The notes: generated from the sequence alone by a model not told the origin. A stretch of DNA of 28,745 nt from CAYOPZ01 sp964406005 (GCA_964406005.1 CAYOPZ010000041.1:1-28745); one strand, 5' to 3'. Positions 16,436-24,970 are shown, numbered from the stretch's first letter. Numbers and translations are program-made.

Positions 16436-16468
16436 AAATCCCCCGTCGTTTCGTGAGGGGATTTTTTA
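16436..16468 (+). terminator. Second hairpin terminator, after the tRNA 3'-end duplicate
   Basis: An 8-bp stem, AAATCCCC/GGGGATTT (16436-16443 with 16458-16465), is followed by T-rich sequence on the plus strand. It is weaker on the minus strand, though it could also serve the converging fic gene stop at 16513. Confidence 0.65.
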
Positions 16469-16512
16469 TTTTGCCCCGGACAGAACTTGTTCGGGTGAAG
16501 GGGCATTACGAA

Positions 16513-18084
16513 TTATGATTGAAAAAATTGTTGGTATTGTTGTTCTATGAGTCGAACTTCCATATCATTTAGTTCTTTAAATTCTTTGGTTTTTACACGT
16601 TTAGATAATTTGCCATTGTTCTGATCAAGGAAGCCTATTAATAAGGAAACCATTTTATCAGGCATTTCAAATTCATCGTCTAACCATGCTTTCATTCTGT
16701 CATAGTATTGTAAATATGATACCTCTCCGGGTATGATTTTATCGATAATGTTGTCAATGCAGTCAAACAGGAATTCTGCATAAGAGGTTGCATCAAAGTA
16801 TCTGTAATAGTCACCTGTATCATTCAATACTTCGATATTATTGTCTTGTGTTGTTTTCCATTCAATGAGATCAAGAAGAGGGTAAGAATAGGCTGCAAGA
16901 ATCTCCCGGTAATCATCAATTTGCTCTAAAATTGCTGCAGATACCGGAAATATAATTCCCTGGGGTGTAAACCTCATCTTTGAAAGAATGTGATGAATTA
17001 TATATCGATGGATTCTTCCGTTGCCATCAACGAAAGGATGTATAAAGACAAAACCGAATGCAATAATTGCTGCGGTGAGAACAGGATGAAAATCAGACTT
17101 TTCCAAAAAAATATCAGTTTCAACCAATCCGTTGATTAATGTTTCCAGATCCTGCCAACGGGCAGATATATGTTCCGGTAATGGTTCTCCGGATTTTTTG
17201 TCATGTTCTCCGACAAATCCTCCTTCAGTTCTGAATCCCATTGTTATAAACCGGCTGTTTTCAATTACAATCTGTTGAAGTCTGAGAAATTCTTGTTTTG
17301 ACAGGGATTTGTTTCCAGCCTGCCCAATGACTTTACTCCATAATATTGCTCTTTTGTTCGATGGAGTTTCTCCCTCAATACTGAAAGATGCTTTAGAATC
17401 TTTTAGCATTAGAAAAGCAGATGCTCTGAATAAAATATCCTTGTGTACACTGCGAACCAGACCAGCAGTTTTATTTGCAAGGTCATCGTCAATATATTTT
17501 TCAAGCTTTTCCGTCTTATTAATTAATGGGCAGAAATCAATTGTACCGGGCAGATTATTTCTAATTCGATGACGGGGAGAATTGGTCCCTTTTCCTATTG
17601 AATATTGTAAATTCCCGTCTAATACAGGAACATAATTACCTTCTCTGAGATCTGGAATGTTTAATTCTTTTTGCATCAACCATTCATAAAGGAACCATAT
17701 TTTCCTGCCATATTGACTAAATGGTTCTTTTATGATCGGGTTTTCAATCGCTGACACTTCAACTCTCTCGAATAACTTCTTGAAAAATAGAAGATTGATG
17801 CCCTCGTATTTCAGACTGAATACAAGATTTCCATACAATGTGTCATTTGGTTTATGACGTGGGGTGAAGACGATCCATTCTCTTGTTTTGTACTGTCTTC
17901 GTTTCTCACTGATTAATGATAATTTTGAAGGCAAAGGAACAGATAGCTTTAATAAATCAATTATAGTTCCATATCCGACTAAGGTGCCTTTCTCAGGCGT
18001 TTGCCGTCCGTGAAAAACATTTATTTCCTGTGAAAAAATAGTTTTATCAATTATTTCTTGTGAAATATATTTATTATTAGCCAT
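16513..18084 (-). CDS. Fic-domain protein (probable AMPylase) with N-terminal autoinhibitory motif
   Basis: This 523-residue protein has the Fic core motif HPFVDGNGRIHR (349-360), with catalytic H349 and the phosphate-binding loop intact, so nucleotide transfer (usually AMPylation) is expected. SFSIEG at 233-238 fits the inhibitory [ST]xxxE[GN] motif located N-terminal to the Fic core (class II, self-inhibited). About 200 N-terminal residues precede it, and the C-terminus (MVSLLIGFLDQNNGKLSKRVKTKEFKEL) looks like a winged-helix DNA-binding domain seen in related Fic proteins. Codon use is AT-rich, unlike the neighbours, suggesting transfer. There is no antitoxin gene beside it. The promoter is covered by GTGAAAAA repeats that continue into the first 25 codons. 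Target proteins are unknown. Confidence 0.9.
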   Translation of the reverse strand: MANNKYISQEIIDKTIFSQEINVFHGRQTPEKGTLVGYGTIIDLLKLSVPLPSKLSLISEKRRQYKTREWIVFTPRHKPNDTLYGNLVFSLKYEGINLLFFKKLFERVEVSAIENPIIKEPFSQYGRKIWFLYEWLMQKELNIPDLREGNYVPVLDGNLQYSIGKGTNSPRHRIRNNLPGTIDFCPLINKTEKLEKYIDDDLANKTAGLVRSVHKDILFRASAFLMLKDSKASFSIEGETPSNKRAILWSKVIGQAGNKSLSKQEFLRLQQIVIENSRFITMGFRTEGGFVGEHDKKSGEPLPEHISARWQDLETLINGLVETDIFLEKSDFHPVLTAAIIAFGFVFIHPFVDGNGRIHRYIIHHILSKMRFTPQGIIFPVSAAILEQIDDYREILAAYSYPLLDLIEWKTTQDNNIEVLNDTGDYYRYFDATSYAEFLFDCIDNIIDKIIPGEVSYLQYYDRMKAWLDDEFEMPDKMVSLLIGFLDQNNGKLSKRVKTKEFKELNDMEVRLIEQQYQQFFQS

Positions 18085-18173
18085 GTTGCGTGAAAAATAT
18101 TTAGTACAAATATATGTGAAAAACGATTATAATGCGTGAAAAACGATTAAAAAATAATAAAAAGCGTGAAAAA
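18010..18173. promoter_or_regulatory. Array of seven GTGAAAAA-type repeats over the fic promoter and start
   Basis: GTGAAAAA begins at 18010, 18030, 18090, 18116, 18136 and 18166, with a variant GTGAAATA at 18060. Start-to-start distances are 20, 30, 30, 26, 20 and 30 bases, so most copies lie on one face of the helix. The extended consensus is roughly GTGAAAAAYRWTTA. Copies flank the predicted -7 box and three lie inside the coding region. The likely role is an operator for autoregulation, possibly by the Fic protein's own winged helix; this is inference. Confidence 0.6.
18107..18114 (-). promoter_or_regulatory. Predicted -7 promoter box of fic
   Basis: On the minus strand TATATTTG followed by T matches the TAnnTTTG -7 element, 22 bases before the ATG. 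No TTTG -33 box is evident. The GTGAAAAA repeat at 18116 abuts it and the one at 18090 lies between it and the start codon, so a bound protein would block initiation. Confidence 0.5.
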
Positions 18174-18364
18174 TATTTATTTAATAATTTCATCAGGACT
18201 TTTGGTTTCTTGTCCTGCTATGTTGTAAATTAGCCTTAATTCCAATATTGGTAGTACATTATATGTTTTACATCCACAATGGTAGGCGGTCATTAATTGG
18301 TGTATTTAGAAAGTGAAAATATCTATTTAAAACAAACTTGAAACTCATCTTAAATGATGATAAA

Positions 18365-19528
18365 ATGAAACAAAAAGGAATCCTGATCTTATTATCAATT
18401 TTGATACAAGTAACTTGCTATCCGCAGACATACTCTGAATGGGATTCTGTTAAGCTTAAAAATGCTGAAGAATATTCTCAGGAAATTGGCACATTTGCCT
18501 TCATACTGATGACTGATGGAAAAGTTGTAACAGCTTGGGGTGATACAACTACTCCGACAAATCTTCAATCGGCCAGAAAGGCAATTTCAAGTACTATTTA
18601 TTATACATATATCGATAAAGGTATATTAGATCCGGAAAAAACACTTGCTGAACTTGGAATCGATGACTATCCGGTTCCGTTAACGGAACTGCAAAAACAA
18701 TCTAAGTTAATTCACTTATTAAAATGCATCTCTGGAATTAATCATGATGCTGCTGCCGAAATACAACAAATGAGAGAAGATAAGGAACAAAAACTTGGAT
18801 CTGCTCCGAATATTCCCGGAACAAAATGGGCCTATAATAATTGGGATATTAATGCATTAAACACAATTTTTGAACAGGAGGTTCAAATCAGCGAAAAAGA
18901 TGCATTTATAAACAATATTGCGAATCCCCTTGGTATGCAGGATATTAATTCAAATACTATTGGTTTTACCAAGGATACAAGCATTTCCTTGTATCCTGCA
19001 ATTCAATATAGTCTTTCGGCTCGAGATATGGCAAAATTCGGACAATTGTGCTTAAATGAAGGAAATTGGAAAGGCAAACAGTTGGTACCAAAGGAATATT
19101 TCAGAAAAATAACTACTGATTTTATCAGGGAGACAGGTATGACAGGTTTATATAGTGGTCATGGATATTTATGGTGGGTGCCATGTGATTCAGTTGCAAT
19201 GCGGAATGGTATCCCTGAAGGGAGTTATCATGCAAGCGGAGTAGGAGCTCAACATATAATTATTATCCCTGAATGGAATACTGTTATTATACATAAATCC
19301 TTTCTTAATGCTGAAGAAGTATTTATATTATATGCTATTCAAAAGGGATATTCAGAAGAATACGTTATGGAAAACATAGCAAAGATCAGTAGTGAATTGG
19401 TTGATTTGGTTTATTACAAGTGCAAAGAACCTGAATACCGTGAAAATGAAATTTGCAAAATATGTAAACCTGTTGATGATCGTGACTTTAATTCATTGCT
19501 TAATATGATACTTGATGCAAAATTATAA
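18365..19528 (+). CDS. Exported serine hydrolase of the beta-lactamase fold
   Basis: With the ATG at 18365 the protein has 387 residues and a signal peptide (MKQKGILILLSILIQVTCYPQ); the upstream in-frame TTG at 18338 adds only nine residues and is less likely. The catalytic features of the class C/penicillin-binding-like fold are SARK (SxxK nucleophile), YNN (YxN) in GTKWAYNNWDINAL, and HASG as the third motif. FGQLCLNEGNWKGKQLV and LWWVP are typical of the 'serine hydrolase' group annotated Beta-lactamase (PF00144). The substrate is unknown, and resistance function should not be assumed. Composition is AT-rich, like the Fic gene, and the two may have arrived together. About 280 bases upstream carry only the fic repeats and no other gene. 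Confidence 0.85.
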   Translation: MKQKGILILLSILIQVTCYPQTYSEWDSVKLKNAEEYSQEIGTFAFILMTDGKVVTAWGDTTTPTNLQSARKAISSTIYYTYIDKGILDPEKTLAELGIDDYPVPLTELQKQSKLIHLLKCISGINHDAAAEIQQMREDKEQKLGSAPNIPGTKWAYNNWDINALNTIFEQEVQISEKDAFINNIANPLGMQDINSNTIGFTKDTSISLYPAIQYSLSARDMAKFGQLCLNEGNWKGKQLVPKEYFRKITTDFIRETGMTGLYSGHGYLWWVPCDSVAMRNGIPEGSYHASGVGAQHIIIIPEWNTVIIHKSFLNAEEVFILYAIQKGYSEEYVMENIAKISSELVDLVYYKCKEPEYRENEICKICKPVDDRDFNSLLNMILDAKL

Positions 19529-19606
19529 TGGTAAACTTACACATATTCAAAAATGTCATAAACATGAAAAAAGTGCTGTGTTATAATCTAACTTTTATTT
19601 AATAAT

Positions 19607-19612
19607 GGAGGG
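19607..19612 (+). promoter_or_regulatory. Strong ribosome binding site that sets the start at 19620
   Basis: GGAGGG ends 7 bases before ATG at 19620. It overlaps the in-frame ATG at 19605, making 19620 the better start. Such a clear Shine-Dalgarno sequence is rare in this window. Confidence 0.6.
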
Positions 19613-19619
19613 CTTAACC

Positions 19620-19913
19620 ATGATTGGAATGAACTTTATCAGTTTTGTAATTTTACTGGCAATCAGTATTGTTGTTTCGGCAGTACTGCATTTTGGCTTC
19701 AAGTACTATGTCAGGGCAGGCCTGAATTCATTCATTTCAAAGATTATATTCGGATGGATCGGTGCCTGGCTGGGTTCCCCGGTATTCGGATACTGGTTTG
19801 AGAGTGTGAAGTATGAAAAAGTCTATATTATTCCTGCGATCCTTGGCTCAGTGGCATTCTTGATTCTCATGATAGATCTTGTCAAATCTGTCAAAGCCGC
19901 CTCACAGGAATAA
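19620..19913 (+). CDS. Small integral membrane protein
   Basis: The 97-residue protein (from ATG 19620) has hydrophobic segments at about 4-25, 38-55 and 65-85, with short charged loops. GWIGAWLGSPVFGYW in the middle segment is a glycine-rich helix loosely similar to small stress-response membrane proteins of the GlsB/YeaQ type, but the match is weak and I would call it hypothetical. It sits at the edge where base composition returns from AT-rich to host-like. It is flanked by the serine hydrolase (91-base gap) and the YbhB-like lipoprotein. Confidence 0.65.
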   Translation: MIGMNFISFVILLAISIVVSAVLHFGFKYYVRAGLNSFISKIIFGWIGAWLGSPVFGYWFESVKYEKVYIIPAILGSVAFLILMIDLVKSVKAASQE

Positions 19914-20023
19914 TCGTTTTTCAGGTGCATTTCAATTCTCATTATTTATGGTTATGACACGGCACTTTTTCCAGGCATTTCAGGCTGAAACGAGCGCCTT
20001 TGCCTGACTCTAATATCCTCCGG

Positions 20024-20572
20024 ATGCTGCGATTATTGTATTGTTCATTATTCATCTTAAGTTTGTTTTTCTCCTGTCATGGCAAAAACAGCACCCATAA
20101 AACGCTTAAAGGAATAAACATGGAAATTAAAAGTTCGGCCTTTAAAGAAGGGGGACTCATCCCCGGCAAATATACCTGTGATGGCATTGATGTTTCCCCT
20201 CCTCTGGAATGGTCATCGGTCCCGGATGGCACGGAGACTTTTGCACTTATTTGCGATGATCCGGATGCACCCGTGGGAACCTGGGTACACTGGGTTCTTT
20301 TCAACATTCCAGGAGATATCAGGGGGCTCCCGGAGAACATGCCGGCTTCGGATGTGCTTGAAAACGGGGCTATGCAGGGGAGGAATGATTTCGGGAGGAC
20401 AAGCTATGGAGGGCCGTGCCCGCCACGCGGCACACACAGGTATTATTTCAAGATTTATGCTTTGGACAGGGAGCTTGATACAGGTCCCGGTATATCAAAA
20501 AAGGAACTTCTGAAAGCAATGGATGGGCATATCCTGGCGGAAGGTCAATTGATGGGGAAATACAAAAGGTAA
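20024..20572 (+). CDS. YbhB/YbcL-family (PEBP-like) lipoprotein
   Basis: From ATG at 20024 the protein has 182 residues. A TTG at 20000 is the only longer start and would spoil the signal peptide. MLRLLYCSLFILSLFFSC is a lipoprotein signal peptide with C18 as the likely acylated residue. The body is the phosphatidylethanolamine-binding-protein fold: DGIDVSPPLEW, DDPDAPVGTWVHWVLFNIP, YGGPCPPRGTHRYYFKIYALD. PEBP homologues bind small anionic ligands; the bacterial role is unknown. The aspartate kinase follows 62 bases later and may be read from the same transcript. Confidence 0.88.
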   Translation: MLRLLYCSLFILSLFFSCHGKNSTHKTLKGINMEIKSSAFKEGGLIPGKYTCDGIDVSPPLEWSSVPDGTETFALICDDPDAPVGTWVHWVLFNIPGDIRGLPENMPASDVLENGAMQGRNDFGRTSYGGPCPPRGTHRYYFKIYALDRELDTGPGISKKELLKAMDGHILAEGQLMGKYKR

Positions 20573-20634
20573 ACTTTATTCCGTATTTGACCGAAAAATG
20601 TTTCTTTTGTACTTTCTTAACAGACCGGCAGATT

Positions 20635-22020
20635 ATGCTTACAGTTGAAAAGATCGGCGGCACATCCATGACAAAGTTTTCCGAGGTACTGGACAATGTA
20701 GTCATAGGAAAGCGAAAAAAGGACGAGTATTACAACAGGATATTCGTGGTTTCGGCATACAGCAATGTCACCAACTGGCTGCTGGAACACAAAAAGACCG
20801 GGGAGCCGGGTGTGTATGACATATTTGTCAAAAACGGGGACTATGCGGGAGAACTTGACCGCCTGCTTGAAAAATTGCTGGCCATCAATGACACTTTCAG
20901 GGAAACAGGGCTTGACCTGCAGGTTGCGGAGGAGTTTATTTCGGGACGGATAAAGCAATCCAGGGAATACCTGGACAGCCTTGCAGAGGTGCTGGCCTCG
21001 GGCTATGTCAGCAAGCAGAACATCCTGCTGGCCGCCCGCGAGATACTGGCCTCCATCGGCGAGGCCCATTCCGCATTCAATTCCGTAAACATTCTCAGGA
21101 ATAAGGGGATCGATGCCACATTCGTGGATCTTTGCGGATTCCACGATGCGAAATTCCTTACCATAGATGAAAGGATCCATCAGGCTTTCAAGGAGATCGA
21201 CTGGACGGCGACCATCCCCGTCGTAACCGGTTATACGAAGGGAACCGAAGGCATAATGCGTGAATTCGACCGGGGCTATTCGGAAGTGACATTCAGCAAG
21301 ATCGCAGTGGAAATAAAGGCAGATGAGGCCGTGATCCATAAGGAATACCATCTTTCCACCGCCGATCCCATGATCGTGGGAGTGGAAAAGTCAAGTCCCG
21401 TAGGATTTACCAACTATATTGTCGCGGACCAGCTGGCAGATATAGGGATGGAGGCCATTCATCCGAAAGCATCCAAACCCCTGGAACTGGCCGGCATCAA
21501 TATCCGGATAAAGAATGCCTTTGAACCGGATCATCCGGGAACCCTGATCAGTCGCAAATACCGCGGAGAAAAATCGAAGGTCGAGATCATCTCGGGAACC
21601 GATAAGGTGGTTGCCATTGAAGTGCATGATCCGTTCATGGTGGGCCAGGTCGGATTCGACCTGAATCTTATGAAGATCATCGAGAATTACGGTGTAAGCT
21701 ATATACTGAAGGCAACCAATGCGAACTGCATTACCATGGTGATATGGGAAAAGGACATGAGTAAGGAACTGCTCGATGAACTGAAAGCCCGGTACTTCAG
21801 GATAACAGATAAAAAAGCCGCCCTTGTCTGTGCCCTGGGTACGAATATTGCACAACCCGGAGCGCTCGCCAAAGCGTGCACAGCCCTGTCTGAGAGGGGG
21901 ATCAATATAGAATCCGTATCCCAGTCACTGATGCAGGTGAACCTTCAATTTGTAATCGGCCGGAAAGATTATAAAGAGGCGGTCATCGCCCTGAACGAAG
22001 CCCTCTGCCTGCAGGGCTGA
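20635..22020 (+). CDS. Aspartate kinase, ectoine-type-like
   Basis: From ATG at 20635 the protein has 461 residues; the 16-residue upstream extension (Cys/Phe-rich) is not part of the family. It starts MLTVEKIGGTSM, where most aspartokinases read VxKFGGTSV; IGGTSM, GEPGVY and GEAHSAFN are features I recall from the Ask_Ect kinases of ectoine clusters. The catalytic domain is followed by two C-terminal ACT domains (VEIISGTDKVVAIEVHDPFM; LVCALGTNIAQPGALAKACTALSERGINIESVSQSLMQ), which in the family mediate feedback control. It phosphorylates aspartate at the head of the Lys/Thr/Met pathway. No ectABC or other aspartate-family genes are nearby. The gene ends 3 bases before the converging channel gene. 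Confidence 0.88.
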   Translation: MLTVEKIGGTSMTKFSEVLDNVVIGKRKKDEYYNRIFVVSAYSNVTNWLLEHKKTGEPGVYDIFVKNGDYAGELDRLLEKLLAINDTFRETGLDLQVAEEFISGRIKQSREYLDSLAEVLASGYVSKQNILLAAREILASIGEAHSAFNSVNILRNKGIDATFVDLCGFHDAKFLTIDERIHQAFKEIDWTATIPVVTGYTKGTEGIMREFDRGYSEVTFSKIAVEIKADEAVIHKEYHLSTADPMIVGVEKSSPVGFTNYIVADQLADIGMEAIHPKASKPLELAGINIRIKNAFEPDHPGTLISRKYRGEKSKVEIISGTDKVVAIEVHDPFMVGQVGFDLNLMKIIENYGVSYILKATNANCITMVIWEKDMSKELLDELKARYFRITDKKAALVCALGTNIAQPGALAKACTALSERGINIESVSQSLMQVNLQFVIGRKDYKEAVIALNEALCLQG

Positions 22021-22023
22021 ATA

Positions 22024-24450
22024 TCATTTGCGGCCTTTTTCGGATGTAATGTTGTCCATAATATTCCCTTCCACGGAACGCAGATGCAGATCGCGCTGCG
22101 GGAAAGGGATCTCGATCCCGGCCTCTTTCAGGGCTTCATTTACCATGACGGTCAGGTCGCTTGACACCCTGTAACGTTCGTCGGCATCCGGTATCCAGCA
22201 CAGAAGCCGGAAATCGAGGGAACTTTCACCGTGTGCTTCGAACAGGCACAGGGGCTCGGGATCGTTAAGCACCTTTTTATGATTGTCGGCGATGTCCCTG
22301 AGTATTTGGAGGACCTGCCTGGGATCGGTGCCGTATTTAACGCCTATGGACACTTCCACCCTCCGTTTCTGATCGGAAAGCGTCCAGTTGATCAATTCAT
22401 TGGAGATCAGGTTCCCGTTGGGAATCACCACTTCGGCACCGTCATAGGTACGGAGTGTGCTGGCCCTTATGCCTATCTGTTTAACGGTCCCGAGAAATCC
22501 GCCCACTTCGATGATATCCCCCTCATTTATGGGTCGTTCGAATGCAAGAATGATCCCTGAGACCAGGTTGTTGAATATGTTCTGAAGCCCGAATCCGATA
22601 CCGACACCAAGGGCTCCCAGCAGGATGGTCAGCTTGCTCATTTCCATGCCCGCTGCAGCAACGGCAAACAAAAATCCGGTCGTTATCAAAATGATGCGGA
22701 TGATAAGGGACAGGGCTGCAGGCACTCCCCGCTTCAGTTTACCGCGGATTATGTCCTCCCCCTCGAAAATGATCCTGATAAGTCTCGATATCCAGAGTGT
22801 CAGCCAGATGATAATGATGAAAGCGATCAGGTCGCCGAGCGAAAAGTCAACGGCGGTCCTGACTGTAAGATTGCGGGTAAGAACCGATTCCAGCCAGGTG
22901 GAAACATTGTCCCAGACCATGAATATTTTCAGGGTGAAAATAAACCAGAGAATCCCGGAAATGAGGTTCACCAGCCAGACCAGCCGCATGTAAATGATTT
23001 CCTTATACTGTACAAGCATGCTGAATTTTTGCAGGCGGTGACTGTAAAGTGATGTGATGATAATGCTGTTCAGGACAAGGGAAAGGGTGTAAAAGATAAG
23101 TGCGATGGCTGCTGCTTCCACGGTCGAATGTGTGAGGAACTCTGCCAGAAGCACTCCTCCGGCGACCACGGAGAAAAGGGAAATCAGAAGCAGGACAAGC
23201 GCAAGTACCACAATGGAAAGAAGGATCTTCCCGAACCGGACGGACAATATCGCATGGCGTTGTGATTTCTGCGACAGGATCAGTGCCAGGGGAGTTATAC
23301 AGAACAGGATTATCGTCATCAGGAGGGACCTGTTGAGGAGCGTCTCCGAGTAACCCAGCCTGTGAAACTGTACGAGCACGAATGCGACAATTACCATGTA
23401 AACGTAGCGTCTGTTCTTCCCCGTAATAATGGCATTGAATATGGTAAGAACAGGAACCATGAGCAAAATGGAAAGTATGAACCCGACCGATTCGTGCCGG
23501 CTTTCATACAGGACAAACGTCAACAGGAGGGATAAAAGGAATCCGGATGCAAATGGCCTTGCTGTGATTTTACGTATGGAAGCGATCTGTGCGATATCCG
23601 TTTCGGGAAGTGAATGCCTCAGACTGCTGAAGGCGAAGAATACAAGCACGATGATGATAATGGAAAGGAAGATGTGTATCCAGATCCTGAGCTTGTAATT
23701 GTTATAAAAGTCCGCCAGCCCCCTCATGGAGTCATCCAGGTATGATCTCTGCACCTGTATGACAACCGTGTCACCTGTGTGGGAAAATTCTTTCCAGATG
23801 GGCGGACGATTCAGGCTGAACAGGTTCTTGGTCGCTGTTTCCCGTGCGGATTCGATCCGTTTTATGACGTCGTTGGTAAAGATCAGCCCGGATGAAACCT
23901 GGACAAGTTCTTCCTGGAGGAATTCCGAATCTTTCTGGAAATGGGACAAAAGTGTATCTATTCCGGTTATGGTTGACGAGATCTGATCGAGCACGGACTG
24001 CGGAGCGGATTGCTCCTGTGCCGGTTGCATCGACAGGTTCCATTGCGATAACAATTGCGCAAGTTCGATCTTATGATTTTCCAGCTCCTGCAGCGTACCG
24101 GTAAGATTCTCCTGTTCCGCTGCCAGACGGTTGCGCATGAATTCCCATTCCGTATTGAGATATTGAAGGCTGCGGAAATTCAGTGTTTCTGTTTTATGAA
24201 TACGTGGATCTTCACGCAACAGGTCGAGCCTGAACAGCAAGGTATCAAGCGCCTTGACGATTTCCGATTTCCGGTTTTCGGAGAGAAGGCTGCTTCGTTT
24301 TTCGAGAAGGATGGTATTCACTTTTGTTGCCGACACCGTGATCTCGGTAACAGGGATTGCCTGTCTCCCGGTTCTTGCGGTGTCGGTCTGGGCTGCCAGC
24401 GGATTGCCGTACAGACAAAACAGCCAGGCAAATATCATAAAGTGTTTCAT
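22024..24450 (-). CDS. Large MscS-family mechanosensitive channel
   Basis: From ATG at 24450 the protein has 808 residues; a GTG three codons earlier is possible. A signal peptide (MKHFMIFAWLFCLYGNPLAAQ) precedes a periplasmic, coiled-coil-rich domain of about 230 residues, then about ten membrane helices. The MscS core lies at about residues 590-770, with pore-lining GALGVGIGFGLQNIFNNLVSGIILAFERPI and the beta-domain GDIIEVGGFLGTVKQIGIRASTLRTYDGAEVVIPN. The architecture resembles MscK/MscM (YjeP/YbiO) rather than the 286-residue MscS. It would release solutes at hypo-osmotic shock. It is preceded by a small acidic protein gene 64 bases upstream, possibly co-transcribed. Confidence 0.92.
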   Translation of the reverse strand: MKHFMIFAWLFCLYGNPLAAQTDTARTGRQAIPVTEITVSATKVNTILLEKRSSLLSENRKSEIVKALDTLLFRLDLLREDPRIHKTETLNFRSLQYLNTEWEFMRNRLAAEQENLTGTLQELENHKIELAQLLSQWNLSMQPAQEQSAPQSVLDQISSTITGIDTLLSHFQKDSEFLQEELVQVSSGLIFTNDVIKRIESARETATKNLFSLNRPPIWKEFSHTGDTVVIQVQRSYLDDSMRGLADFYNNYKLRIWIHIFLSIIIIVLVFFAFSSLRHSLPETDIAQIASIRKITARPFASGFLLSLLLTFVLYESRHESVGFILSILLMVPVLTIFNAIITGKNRRYVYMVIVAFVLVQFHRLGYSETLLNRSLLMTIILFCITPLALILSQKSQRHAILSVRFGKILLSIVVLALVLLLISLFSVVAGGVLLAEFLTHSTVEAAAIALIFYTLSLVLNSIIITSLYSHRLQKFSMLVQYKEIIYMRLVWLVNLISGILWFIFTLKIFMVWDNVSTWLESVLTRNLTVRTAVDFSLGDLIAFIIIIWLTLWISRLIRIIFEGEDIIRGKLKRGVPAALSLIIRIILITTGFLFAVAAAGMEMSKLTILLGALGVGIGFGLQNIFNNLVSGIILAFERPINEGDIIEVGGFLGTVKQIGIRASTLRTYDGAEVVIPNGNLISNELINWTLSDQKRRVEVSIGVKYGTDPRQVLQILRDIADNHKKVLNDPEPLCLFEAHGESSLDFRLLCWIPDADERYRVSSDLTVMVNEALKEAGIEIPFPQRDLHLRSVEGNIMDNITSEKGRK

Positions 24451-24513
24451 GGCCTTCACTCATACAGGATTAAAGGATCTTCAAATTATGAAATTACAGG
24501 GAGAAATAAAACA

Positions 24514-24825
24514 TTAATCCGATTCTTCCTCTTCCTCCTCCTGGATCAGGTATTTTTTTTCATCCAGTGCCTCAAGTGAAACATCATCGGGCATCTTTTC
24601 AAGGTTTTCATCTGTGGATTCTTCTTCAGACAGATGTATGGCAGAGGGCATTTTGATCAGATAACTGGTTTCTTCCGTTTCATAAGGAAGAGCGGAGACA
24701 AGTTGTTTGTCCTTATTGAAGAAAGTGATGATATGACTGAGGTAACCCTGAGGGTATTTTCTTCTGATTTCCTCGCGGATTTCCTCGGGGAGGCTGTTAA
24801 ACTCTTTTATGATCCTCTTTTTCAT
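24514..24825 (-). CDS. Small acidic protein of unknown function
   Basis: This 103-residue soluble protein has a basic N-terminus (MKKRIIKEFNSLPEEIREEI) and a central segment (GYLSHIITFFNKDKQLVSALPYETEETSYLIKMP) that looks folded. It ends in a strongly acidic tail (EEEEEESD). I recognise it only as a type common in Bacteroidota. The tail may mimic DNA or act as a disordered handle; this is guesswork. The ATG at 24825 is the only good start. It lies upstream of the channel gene on the same strand and 145 bases downstream of amrB. Confidence 0.7.
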   Translation of the reverse strand: MKKRIIKEFNSLPEEIREEIRRKYPQGYLSHIITFFNKDKQLVSALPYETEETSYLIKMPSAIHLSEEESTDENLEKMPDDVSLEALDEKKYLIQEEEEEESD

Positions 24826-24970
24826 AGAATCAATCTCAGATCAACAATCAATTATAGTAAATATTTTATTTGTGTCAACCCCAAAGCCCGAAAAAATCAA
24901 TGTTTATTTTGTTAAAAAAGTGTAACCCATGCTCTATAATGGAACAACATGGTCTTTCGTTTCTCAATGT

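Larger units (their letters stand above)
16251..16436 (+). repeat. 18-bp duplication of the tRNA-Cys 3' end (att-like)
   Basis: The 18 bases CCGCTACCGACCTCAACA occur at 16251-16268, spanning the tRNA 3' end, and identically at 16419-16436, 168 bases later. Each copy is followed by its own hairpin terminator. Integrases that target tRNA 3' ends leave such duplications, and AT-rich DNA begins just beyond. No integrase gene is visible, so it may be a remnant, or a partial tRNA duplication. Confidence 0.6.

Noticed and set aside
16264..16512. CRISPR-like or second tRNA gene after tRNA-Cys
   Set aside because: The repeats are hairpins of different sequence without regular spacers, and the second tRNA-like copy has only the 3' end, with no D or anticodon arm.
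21999..22018. Inverted repeat AGCCCT/AGGGCT at the aspartate kinase end
   Set aside because: No T-run follows on either strand, so a terminator is not supported.
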